This document shows positions 7,374-15,557 of a DNA stretch of 20,313 nt, in pieces. This DNA comes from Clostridiales bacterium. GTDB taxonomy: Bacteria; Bacillota_A; Clostridia; Lachnospirales; Lachnospiraceae. The notes below the pieces were generated by a model. That model was given only the letters and a program-made list of their open reading frames with translations, was not told the origin of the DNA and searched no databases. The DNA lies in assembly GCA_030154385.1 (NCBI GenBank), contig JASKJZ010000009.1:1-20313 (forward strand), written 5' to 3'. Position numbers and translations under genes: made by a program. The number at the start of each line of letters is the position of its first letter. The stretch's first letter is position 1.

Positions 7374-8208
7374 AAGAAAAAATCAAGAACGTATCAAAAA
7401 TGTGATATTTTATCTGGTGTTACTGATCGTAGTTTTAATGGTAATCCTTCCGTTTGCCTGGATGTTCAGTACCTCCTTTAAGGGGAATGAAGCTATTCGA
7501 ACAATTCCGATTCGGTGGATACCTCAAAAACCGACCTTTGATAACTATAAAAAGATATTTAACATGTCAAGCTATAATTTTTGGCAGGCGGGCTTTAACA
7601 GCTTTTATCTTGCCATTACCTGTACCATTGTTTCGGTCTTGTCCGCGACTATGGCAGCCTTCGTATTTTCAAAGATTGAATTTCGGGGCAGAGATAAATT
7701 ATTTTTGCTTTATCTGGCGACGATGATGATACCAGCGACTGTTACCATGATACCAAATTATACGATATTAAATCACTTGCATCTTTTGGATACCTTTACA
7801 GGACTGATTTTAATGTCGCTTAATAATACTTTTGGGGTATTTTTGATGCGGCAGGCTATGATGGGAGTCAGCAATGCCTATATTGAGGCGGCCTTTATGG
7901 ATGGAGCTAGCCTCCAGAAGATTTTTATCAAAATCATGCTTCCAATGACAAAGCCGACCTTATTCACCCTTATTTTAATGAACTTTATGGGTTCCTGGAA
8001 TTCTTATTTACAACCTTTGCTTGTCCTAAGCAGCAACAACAAACAGACGCTGCAGCTTGTACTGGCAACACTCAATGGACAGCTAAAGGGAAAAGAAAAC
8101 ATCACAATGGCAGGTGCTGTAATCTCCATACTTCCAATCGTCATTGTCTATGTTATGGTACAAAAGTATATTGATCAGGGGCTGGAAGTCGGAGGCATCA
8201 AGGGATAA
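7366..8208 (+). CDS. ABC sugar transporter permease, MalG type
   Basis: 280 residues. The ATG lies inside the end of the first permease, with GGTGGG just upstream. Hydrophobic segments lie at about 13-36, 75-102, 111-131, 140-162, 196-217 and 250-268. The EAA motif is YIEAAFMDGASLQKIFIKIM (172-191) followed by LPMTKP. The short C-terminus ending in GLEVGGIKG is typical of MalG-like partners. It pairs with the preceding MalF-type protein and the lipoprotein encoded next. No ATP-binding subunit follows, so a shared MsmX/UgpC-type ATPase encoded elsewhere is expected. Confidence 0.92.
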   Translation: MHKRKNQERIKNVIFYLVLLIVVLMVILPFAWMFSTSFKGNEAIRTIPIRWIPQKPTFDNYKKIFNMSSYNFWQAGFNSFYLAITCTIVSVLSATMAAFVFSKIEFRGRDKLFLLYLATMMIPATVTMIPNYTILNHLHLLDTFTGLILMSLNNTFGVFLMRQAMMGVSNAYIEAAFMDGASLQKIFIKIMLPMTKPTLFTLILMNFMGSWNSYLQPLLVLSSNNKQTLQLVLATLNGQLKGKENITMAGAVISILPIVIVYVMVQKYIDQGLEVGGIKG

Positions 8209-8234
8209 CAAAAACGGTACAAAAATGGTACAAA
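8208..8234 (+). repeat. 11-bp tandem direct repeat, about 2.5 copies
   Basis: ACAAAAACGGT (8208-8218), ACAAAAATGGT (8219-8229) and a partial ACAAA (8230-8234) follow the MalG stop codon directly. The period is one helical turn. It may be a protein-binding or RNA-processing site, or merely simple repetition; nothing decides this. Confidence 0.6.
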
Positions 8235-8241
8235 GGCACGA

Positions 8242-8260
8242 CCTTGGCATAGTGTCAGGG
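8242..8260 (+). promoter_or_regulatory. Intercistronic hairpin upstream of the binding-protein gene
   Basis: CCTTGGCA (8242-8249) and TGTCAGGG (8253-8260) form an 8-bp stem with two G-U pairs and loop TAG. There is no T run, so it is not a terminator. It could be a 5' stabiliser or processing site that raises binding-protein mRNA relative to permease mRNA, a pattern common in ABC sugar operons. Confidence 0.45.
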
Positions 8261-8293
8261 CGGCCTAACGTATAAATTTAAGGAGGAGTTTTT

Positions 8294-9643
8294 ATGAGAA
8301 GGTTAGTACGTTACATGACAGTAGCAGTTATGGCAGCCGCTTTATTAGCAGGCTGTGGAAAGACACAAAGTGAGACCACAAACAATGACACCAGCGCAAC
8401 GACTGATACCGCACAGGATACGACGCAGGAGACACAGACCACAGAGCCTGCTTCCGGTGAAAAGACAAAAATCGTGTATCTTCAGTTTTCAGCAGGAGAA
8501 GCAAATGCCGAAACCTTAAAGAACATGGTGGCAAAGTTTGAACAAGACAACCCAGATATCGAAGTCGAAGTACAGTCACTTGGCTACGATGATTACTTTA
8601 CAGCACTTGCAACCAAGATGGCAGGAAATTCTGCACCGGATTGCTTTGAGCTTAATATGGAAAATTTTTTAACGTATGCAATTCGGGATTCCTTGGAGCC
8701 TCTGGATGATTATTTTGCAACAACGGGAGCCTCAAAGGATGCCTATAGTGTGGGTCCTATGAATGCCGCAACCTATAATGGAAAGCTTTATGCGATACCA
8801 CAAAGCTTTTCGACTGTCGTTTTAATCTACAACAAGGATCTTTTTGATAAGGCAGGAGTAAGCTATCCAACCTCGGATTGGACCTGGAAGGATGAGCAGG
8901 CAGCAGCTGAAAAGATTCGGGCACTAGGAGATGATATCTGGGGTACCTATCAGCCAGTTACCTATAATGAGCTATATAAGACAGTGAAAACCAATGGCGG
9001 TTCATTAGTCAGTGAAGATGGCAAGACCTTTACGATGAATTCAAAAGAAAACGTAGAGACGCTTCAAATGATGCTAGACCGTGTATGCGGAGACAACCGC
9101 GTTATGCCAAACACCGAAGATCTTGCAGGCCGCGGCGACTGGGATTTATTTAAATCGGGAAACCTTGGTATGATTCATACCGGAATTTGGGCATTCTCTG
9201 ACTTTGCACAAAATATTACCGATTTTGATTGGGATATCGCAGTGGAAACTGGAAATAAGACACATGCCGCACATTTCTTTGCAAACGTTGCTTGTGTAAA
9301 CAAAAACAGCGAAAAGAAAGAAGCAGCCTTTAAGTTCATCAACTATATGGCATCCAATAAGGACGTGGTACAAATGAGGCTGGATGCACAGTGGGAGCTT
9401 CCTACCGTGTCCGATCAGACCTTGATGGCGCAGTATTTGGTGCAGACACCACCAGCCAACCGGGCAGCGGTTATGGAATCTCTGGATTATGCAGCAGCTC
9501 CGCCAGCCCTTCTTAAGTATAGTGAGGTTGTGGATGTTATGACACCGATACTTGAGGAGGCCGTTATCAATAATACACCAGCACAGGATGTACTGGATCA
9601 GATTCAAGAAGAAGTTGTTTCGAAGAAATTAATGAATGAATAA
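8294..9643 (+). CDS. Extracellular solute-binding lipoprotein of CUT1 sugar ABC transporter
   Basis: 449 residues, ATG with a strong AAGGAGGAG site. The signal peptide has Arg residues, a hydrophobic core and the lipobox LLAGC, placing the lipidated Cys at residue 21. A Thr/Gln/Glu-rich tether of ~35 residues follows, then an MalE-type fold: IVYLQFSAGEANAETLKNMV, FEQDNPDIEVEV, APDCFELN, YAIPQSFSTVVLIYNKDLFDKAG, GNLGMIHTGIWAF and AAFKFINYMAS. The protein would sit on the outer face of the membrane and deliver oligosaccharide to the two permeases. The surrounding genes suggest an alpha-1,3/alpha-1,6 gluco-oligosaccharide or cycloalternan ligand, but ligand residues cannot be assigned from sequence. 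Hairpins lie on both sides of the gene, suggesting a protected, abundant transcript segment. Confidence 0.92.
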   Translation: MRRLVRYMTVAVMAAALLAGCGKTQSETTNNDTSATTDTAQDTTQETQTTEPASGEKTKIVYLQFSAGEANAETLKNMVAKFEQDNPDIEVEVQSLGYDDYFTALATKMAGNSAPDCFELNMENFLTYAIRDSLEPLDDYFATTGASKDAYSVGPMNAATYNGKLYAIPQSFSTVVLIYNKDLFDKAGVSYPTSDWTWKDEQAAAEKIRALGDDIWGTYQPVTYNELYKTVKTNGGSLVSEDGKTFTMNSKENVETLQMMLDRVCGDNRVMPNTEDLAGRGDWDLFKSGNLGMIHTGIWAFSDFAQNITDFDWDIAVETGNKTHAAHFFANVACVNKNSEKKEAAFKFINYMASNKDVVQMRLDAQWELPTVSDQTLMAQYLVQTPPANRAAVMESLDYAAAPPALLKYSEVVDVMTPILEEAVINNTPAQDVLDQIQEEVVSKKLMNE

Positions 9644-9665
9644 GCAGTAACCCAAAGATAGGACA

Positions 9666-9721
9666 GCACAGAAGGTAGGATAGGCTCAAGTAAAAAAATG
9701 AGAATATGCTGCCTTCTGTGC
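9666..9721 (+). promoter_or_regulatory. Intercistronic hairpin downstream of the binding-protein gene
   Basis: GCACAGAAGGTAG (9666-9678) pairs with CTGCCTTCTGTGC (9709-9721): 13 bp with one G-U pair and a ~30-nt loop. No T run follows; instead the AAGGAG of the next gene begins 6 nt later. This fits a 3' stabilising or partially terminating structure after the binding-protein message, and it may also affect translation of the GH31 gene. Confidence 0.6.
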
Positions 9722-9739
9722 ATCTTAAGGAGCTGTAAA

Positions 9740-12271
9740 ATGGAGGACAGGATGAATATCATACATAACCCGAATCGTATCAATCCCTATCAGGCAGGGA
9801 ACTATGGAAGAGAGCCAGAATGGATCACAACGGAGGATTTCGTAGAAATTCGATGCTACGCTGACCAAATGGCAGGGCACGAGGAACCCCTTTGGCTATC
9901 CTATCAGGTAAATGGGGGAGAACCCATACAGCAAAAAGGAACCGTCTTTTTACAAGAAGAGGAAAAGACCTATTACCAGTTTGTCATTGGCCCATTTGCA
10001 GTCTTTGACCAGGTTTCCTACACCTTTTTTTGTGAAGGAGAGGCCATTTTGGCTAACACATACCGCTTCGAGGTATTAAAGGAGGAATGTATCTCAAAAC
10101 CTAAGAAGGTTTGGATGACCAAAGAAAATGAAGGGGAAATGATTGCAAGCTATTCGCTGGGGGATCAAGTGATTGCGCTTCGATTTGAGTTTTCCTTAGA
10201 AGGGATTTTGGTAAAGACGCAAGTAAGCGAGGAGGACATCCGAAATCACGGTGCGATTACAACCTTTTTGCATAAAAAAGAAATAACCAAAGAGAAATAC
10301 CGCCTCTTCTATGAGGAGGAGATCGGTTTGTTCCTTTATAATCAAAGGGGAGAACAAATAGGAAGCTTTCGATTTGGGGAGCATACAATCCGGCTGCTTC
10401 GAACGGCAGCTTATGAAATCAGAGACCTTTGTATCACCCTTGAATTGGGCGGAGAAGCCTTTTATGGATTTGGAGAAAAATTTGATCGCGTCAACCAACG
10501 GGGATTATCCCCTAAAAACTGCGTGGTAGAAAAGTTTACGCATCAAGGAGATAAGACGTATTTACCAATCCCTTTCTTTTTGACAGAACGAGGATATGGC
10601 GTTTTTTATGATACGGATCATATGGTGGATTTTACAATCCAAGAAGGGATGAAAGATAAAAATCAAGTGACGCTTCGGACGAAGCGTTCAGGGAGCAAAG
10701 TAGGAGCAGATGAAATACATTTCATATTTGGAAGTATGAAAGAGCAGCTAAGTACATACATAAAAAAGACAGGCGGCTTAGAGCTTCCGCCAGACTGGGT
10801 ATTTGGGCCATGGATGTCTGCAAATGGCTGGGACAACCAAGCGGAGACGCTGTTGCAGGTGGAAAACATGAAAAAATATCAGATACCAGCAACGGTACTC
10901 GTACTAGAGGCCTGGAGCGATGAAGCGACCTTTTATGTCTTTAACGATGCGGTCTATGAGGCAAAGGAAGGGATGGAAGCCCACTCATATGCAGAATATA
11001 CGTATCCAAAGGAAGGCAGGTGGCCAGATCCCAAGGGGATGGTCGATGCCCTGCATGAAAATGGACTGAAGCTGCTGCTTTGGCAGATTCCAATTATTAA
11101 GCAGTTTGGCGAAGGGGAAGCACCCACCCAGCACAAACGGGATGAAGAGGTCGCGATAAATAGAGGCTATTGCATCAAAAAAGCGGATGGAAGTCCTTAT
11201 CGTATCTGTGATAATTGGTTCGCTGGCTCCTTGCTTTTGGATTTTACCAACGATGAGGCGGTCGACTGGTGGTTTCGAAAACGTGATTATCTGGTAACAG
11301 AGCTTGGCGTGGATGGCTTTAAGACGGACGGCGGGGAGTTTATATACGACTATCAGGCACAAGCAAAGGACGGAAGAGATGGATATGCGATGAAAAACCC
11401 ATACCCCAATACCTATGTGGGGGCATACTATCGATTTTTGGAGCGAACCAGGGGAAAGAGAGAAGGAATTACGTTTTCCAGAGCGGGCTATACGGGGGCA
11501 GGAAGGTTTCCGACACACTGGGCAGGCGATCAGGTTTCGGATTTTTCGGAGCTTCGCGCACAGGTAAAAGCTGGACTTTCGGCAGGACTATCGGGCATCT
11601 TTTTCTGGGGCTTTGACCTGGCTGGGTTTGCAGGGGATCTGCCAACCAGTGAGCTTTACCTGCGTGCCGCCGCAGTGGCAGCGTTTAGTCCGATTATGCA
11701 ATTTCATGCGGAGCCAAGAAGCGGACAGTTTGGAGACGACCGAAGAAGAAGTGCAAATAACGACCGAACACCATGGAACATTGCCGCAGTAAATGCGGAC
11801 GAATCTGTCCTTACCGCGTATCGTTATTTTGCCAATCTTCGCATGAATCTGCTGCCTTATATTATAAGCGAAGCAAAGGCCTCCGTTGAGGAGTACCGTC
11901 CCCTGTTTTGCCATCTATCCTACGCGTATGAAATGGATGAGAAGGTCTATGACATAGAAGATACCTATCTGTTTGGAAGAAGTCTTTTGGTGGCCCCTAT
12001 ACTAAATGAGGGCGATACCAAACGAGAAGTCTATTTACCAAAGGGTATTTGGTGTGATTTTTTTACAGGAGAGCGCTATGTGGGAGAGACAAGCTATCAT
12101 TTATCTTGTCCCGTTGGAAAAATTTTAGTATTTGCAAAAGAGGGAAGTCGTATCCCCTTGCATTTGCCAGAGGGAAAACCACTTGGAACCTATGTTGGAA
12201 ATGAGGTAAATGTGCCAGGAGATACTTGTTATTTTATCTATGAGGAAGGAGAGGTGAAGCGGGAGTATTAA
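9740..12271 (+). CDS. Cytoplasmic GH31 alpha-glucosidase/transglucosidase, cycloalternan-degrading-enzyme-like
   Basis: 843 residues from the ATG at 9740 (AAGGAG at 9727-9732). The ATG at 9752 behind GGAGG is also possible; the in-frame ATG at 9698 lies in the hairpin and has no ribosome site. No signal peptide is present. An N-terminal beta-sandwich (~1-120) is followed by the GH31 N-domain (FYGFGEKFD, DKTYLPIPFF), the TIM barrel (FGPWMSANGWDNQ, LVLEAWSDEATFY, WPDPKGM) and C-terminal beta domains. The nucleophile is Asp530 in GFKTDGGEF, the acid/base Asp597 in HWAGDQ. Along its length, including the N-terminal sandwich, it is a paralogue of the secreted enzyme at 12322. In the known cycloalternan pathway a transferase outside the cell and a related hydrolase inside form such a pair, so this is probably the enzyme that opens or cleaves the imported ring. 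The exact bond cleaved is inferred. Confidence 0.85.
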   Translation: MEDRMNIIHNPNRINPYQAGNYGREPEWITTEDFVEIRCYADQMAGHEEPLWLSYQVNGGEPIQQKGTVFLQEEEKTYYQFVIGPFAVFDQVSYTFFCEGEAILANTYRFEVLKEECISKPKKVWMTKENEGEMIASYSLGDQVIALRFEFSLEGILVKTQVSEEDIRNHGAITTFLHKKEITKEKYRLFYEEEIGLFLYNQRGEQIGSFRFGEHTIRLLRTAAYEIRDLCITLELGGEAFYGFGEKFDRVNQRGLSPKNCVVEKFTHQGDKTYLPIPFFLTERGYGVFYDTDHMVDFTIQEGMKDKNQVTLRTKRSGSKVGADEIHFIFGSMKEQLSTYIKKTGGLELPPDWVFGPWMSANGWDNQAETLLQVENMKKYQIPATVLVLEAWSDEATFYVFNDAVYEAKEGMEAHSYAEYTYPKEGRWPDPKGMVDALHENGLKLLLWQIPIIKQFGEGEAPTQHKRDEEVAINRGYCIKKADGSPYRICDNWFAGSLLLDFTNDEAVDWWFRKRDYLVTELGVDGFKTDGGEFIYDYQAQAKDGRDGYAMKNPYPNTYVGAYYRFLERTRGKREGITFSRAGYTGAGRFPTHWAGDQVSDFSELRAQVKAGLSAGLSGIFFWGFDLAGFAGDLPTSELYLRAAAVAAFSPIMQFHAEPRSGQFGDDRRRSANNDRTPWNIAAVNADESVLTAYRYFANLRMNLLPYIISEAKASVEEYRPLFCHLSYAYEMDEKVYDIEDTYLFGRSLLVAPILNEGDTKREVYLPKGIWCDFFTGERYVGETSYHLSCPVGKILVFAKEGSRIPLHLPEGKPLGTYVGNEVNVPGDTCYFIYEEGEVKREY

Positions 12272-12321
12272 AAGGTAAGCGTTAATAGGGAACAGTAAAG
12301 AAATCGTAAAGGAGGTTTTTT

Positions 12322-15300
12322 ATGGGAAAGAAAATTGGGAGTATTCTGATTTCACTGGTCTTAGGTTAGCGAGCCGGTCTTTGCAATCGGGGGCGTGTGG
12401 CATGCACCGTATGGCTTGGATTGTATCTATGATATCGAGCCGGCAGAGCGTGCACCTAGAGATCCGGTGGCGGGTGAGGATGTGCTGATAAACTGCACGA
12501 CCTGGCCAATTGAATCCGGGCAAAGTGTTTGGATTTCTTATACAAAAAATGGAATACCACAACAGGATGTGGGAGCAGCCTGGATGTATAACAGCGGAAA
12601 CAACTCATATTGGCAGGCAAACATCGGAAGCTTTGCAAAGGGAGATAGCGTGACCTATACCGTATATGCAAATAAGGATGGAGCCAATACCAAGCAAGTC
12701 GGATCGTTTTCTTTTAAGGTCTGCGGCTGGGAATATGTATCCAGTGCAAGCCTGTATTCTTCAACAAATGGACACGTTGTTTTTTCGGGTGTGCCAAATA
12801 GCGGGAGCTTTTCGCCAAAGTTTTCGATTAGCTTTCCAAGTGCGGATACCTTCCGTATGCAGCTATACCTTTGACAGCGGAATCAGTGGATACAGTGTCA
12901 ACGAAACCACGCAGGCAGTGGAGATTAGTACCAGTAAGATAAAGGTTGTGATGACCAAGAATCCATATCGTCTTCAGGTTTACGATCTCGATGATAATAC
13001 GCTGCTTTCCGAAAGCGGAGGTTTGGAGAACCGTCTTTCCTGGCTGACGGATGGCAGTACACTTATCAATGGTTTTCGGGATGCCTATGCTTCTCCTTTT
13101 GATGAAAAATTCTATGGGTTTGGAGAGCATTACGCTACCTTACAGCAGCGCGGCAAGGTGATGGAGACCTATGTATACAACCAGTATCAAAATCAAGGGG
13201 ATAAGACCTATTTATCCGTGCCGTTTTTCTATTCAAGCAAAGGCTATGGGCTATATCTTAATTCAACCTATTATTCGAAGTTTGATATGGCAGCGACCGA
13301 CAGCAGCCAGTATAGCTTTACGGCAAAGACCGATGGCAGCATGACTTCCATATTGGATTATTATCTGATTGGAGCGGATACGCCAGATGAGATTCTATCG
13401 GAGTACGCATCTCTTACCAGTCTGCCGCAGGATATGCCAAAGTGGTCGTTTGGTCTTTGGATGTCAGCAAATGAGTGGGACAATCAGACGGAGGTCGTAG
13501 ACGCGGTCAACAATTCAGTATCGTATGATATTCCAGCGACAGTGGTTGTACTCGAGCAGTGGAGTGATGAAAATACCTTTTATATTTGGAATGATGCAAC
13601 CTATACACCGGTACCGGGGGCAAATGCACTTCGCAGTCAGGATTTTACCTATGGAGCGAAGTGGCCAGATCCAAAGAGCATGACCGACTATATTCATAAC
13701 AATAAGATGAAGCTGATTCTCTGGCAGGTACCCGTCCTTAAATACACCAGCTACGCCTATCAGCAAAAGGATAATGACGAGGCCTATATGATAAGTCAGG
13801 GCTATGCCGTGGGCGATGGCAATGGAAGCCAGTACCGCATTCCAGCTTCTGGATGGTTTGGAAACAGCTTACTCCTTGATTTTACCAATCCAGCGGCGGT
13901 CAATTGGTGGATGTCTAAGCGTGCGTATCTGTTTGATGACATCGGAATCGATGGCTTTAAGACCGATGGGGGAGAAATGGTATGGGGGAGAAATACAAGC
14001 TTTTATGATGGAAGCAAGGGCAGTAAGATGCGAAACCTTTATCCAAATCTTTATATCGAAGGCTATAATGCCTATGCCAGATCAAAAAGGGGAGCCGATG
14101 GCATTACCTTTAGCCGTTCTGGTACCAGCGGCACACAAAAAAACGGTGCATACTGGGCGGGAGATCAGACCTCTAGTTTTTCAGCCTTTCGCGATGCGCT
14201 TCGGGCAGGCCTTAGTGCAGGAATTTCTGGTATCCCATATTGGGGCTGGGATTTAGCAGGCTTTACCGGAAGCTTTCCAAATGCAGAGCTTTATAAGCGA
14301 AGCACGCAGATGGCAGCCTTTGCTCCGATTATGCAGTTTCATTCGGAAAAGGCCAATCCAACACCAAGTGAGGAGCGATCCCCATGGAATGTACAAAGCC
14401 GCACAGGAGACAATACGGTGGTGGATAATTTCCGTAAGTATACCAACACCCGTATGAACCTGCTGCCGTATATTTATAGTGAGTCACAGCAATCTGCCAG
14501 CCAGGGAACGCCTATGATGCGGGCGATGCTCTTAGACTTTCCAAAGGATAGCAATACCTATTCCTTGGACGAACAGTATATGTTTGGGCATAGTCTACTG
14601 GTAGCACCTATCGTAAATGAGGGGCAGACGACAAAGGAAGTCTATCTGCCAGAGGGTGACTGGATTGACTTTTATCACAATGCGATGACCGCAGGCGGAC
14701 AGACAAAGAATTACTATGCGGATGTCAATTCCATTCCTGTCTATGTAAAAAATGGAAGCATTCTTCCGATGAACCTAAATGCCGACTATGCAATCGGAGG
14801 AAGCATTGGAAACGATGTCGATACCTATCAAAACCTAACCTTCCGTATTTATCCAATGGGCAATAGCAGCTACACCATGACCAATAGTGATAAGAGTACG
14901 ATGACGATTCTGGCGCAGGAGAATTTCTCCTCTGGTCAGGTAAGTGTTGCACTGCCTGCCGCTGCAATCAGCCTGACTACGCAGGTGTTTGCGACCCGGC
15001 CTTCTTCGGTCACCTTGGATGGTACGGCGCTTACCGCATTTACGGATCAAAATTCCTTTAAAAATGCAGCACAGGGCTATTACTACAACAGCGTGGAAAA
15101 GCTTACGTATATCAAGACCACCGCCGCACAAAGTGCAAGAACGCTTGTACTTCAAGGCGTAAAAAAAGCACCGTATGAAGCAGAGCATGCAACACTTGGC
15201 AACGTATCGACCAATACTAATCACAGCGGTTATCTTGGTGATTCTTTTGTTGATCAATTTTCCAGTCAGGGAGATTTTGTTACGTTCGATGTCTATGCAC

Positions 15301-15539
15301 CCGCACAGGGAACCTATAGCCTTGCACTTCGCTATAGTGCAGGCATGGAGGCAGCGCAAAGAACCCTTGTGGTAAATGGCGTCAGCCAACGGATTCTTTT
15401 GCCAAAGACCACAGACTGGGACACCTGGGGAAAGGCAGGCGCGACGGTTACCTTGAACCAAGGAAAGAATACCATACAAGTAGCGTATAATAGCGGAGAC
15501 TATGCAGGAATCAATTTGGATTGTCTCTTGCAGCAATAA
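12322..15539 (+). pseudogene. ctsY: Secreted GH31 3-alpha-isomaltosyltransferase / cycloalternan-forming-enzyme-like, disrupted by two frameshifts
   Basis: The ATG at 12322 follows AAGGAGG. It encodes the start of a signal peptide, MGKKIGSILISLVLG, then TAG at 12367. The reading resumes in the next frame (SEPVFAIGGVWHAPYG) and runs to TGA at 12872. It shifts again near 12855-12870 to the frame giving YTFDSGISGYSVNE, which continues to TAA at 15537. Restored, the product is ~1072 residues, near the ~1090 I recall for isomaltosyltransferases. Domain order: signal peptide with likely cleavage after VFA, N-terminal beta-sandwich, GH31 catalytic core, C-terminal domains, and a CBM35 (from PYEAEHATLG, ~15172, to the end). 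The nucleophile codon lies at 13965 (GFKTDGGE), the acid/base at 14163 (YWAGDQ). Family function: transfer of isomaltosyl units to O3 and ring closure to cycloalternan. Both shifts go the same direction and neither is in a homopolymer. The long undamaged core suggests recent lesions or sequence errors. The symbol is by analogy. Confidence 0.8.
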
Positions 15540-15557
15540 ATTGGGAGGAGGATGTAC

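Noticed and set aside
9666..9721. Intrinsic terminator after the binding-protein gene
   Set aside because: The stem is good but no T run follows, and the next ribosome site lies within 6 nt.
9698..9739. Cys-rich N-terminal extension of the cytoplasmic GH31, possibly a signal sequence
   Set aside because: It is the 3' arm of the hairpin 9666-9721 and lacks a ribosome site; the ATGs at 9740 and 9752 have good ones. The extension is too short and polar to be a signal peptide.
12276..12285. TAAGCGTTAA as a fourth LacI operator before the secreted GH31 gene
   Set aside because: The half-site spacing is one base short of the CTTAAnCGnTTAAG pattern and there is no promoter beside it.
12360..12875. 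Programmed ribosomal frameshifting to make the secreted GH31 protein
   Set aside because: No slippery heptamer followed by a pseudoknot is visible at either junction, and two programmed shifts within 500 nt would be unprecedented for this family; mutation or sequence error is simpler.
14835..15536. Long open frame on the minus strand (233 codons)
   Set aside because: It lies antisense to the well-conserved C-terminal and CBM35 region of a GH31 gene, is Cys/Arg-rich without recognisable domains, and has no ribosome site evident. The same applies to minus-strand frames at 10985-11518 and 9146-9607.
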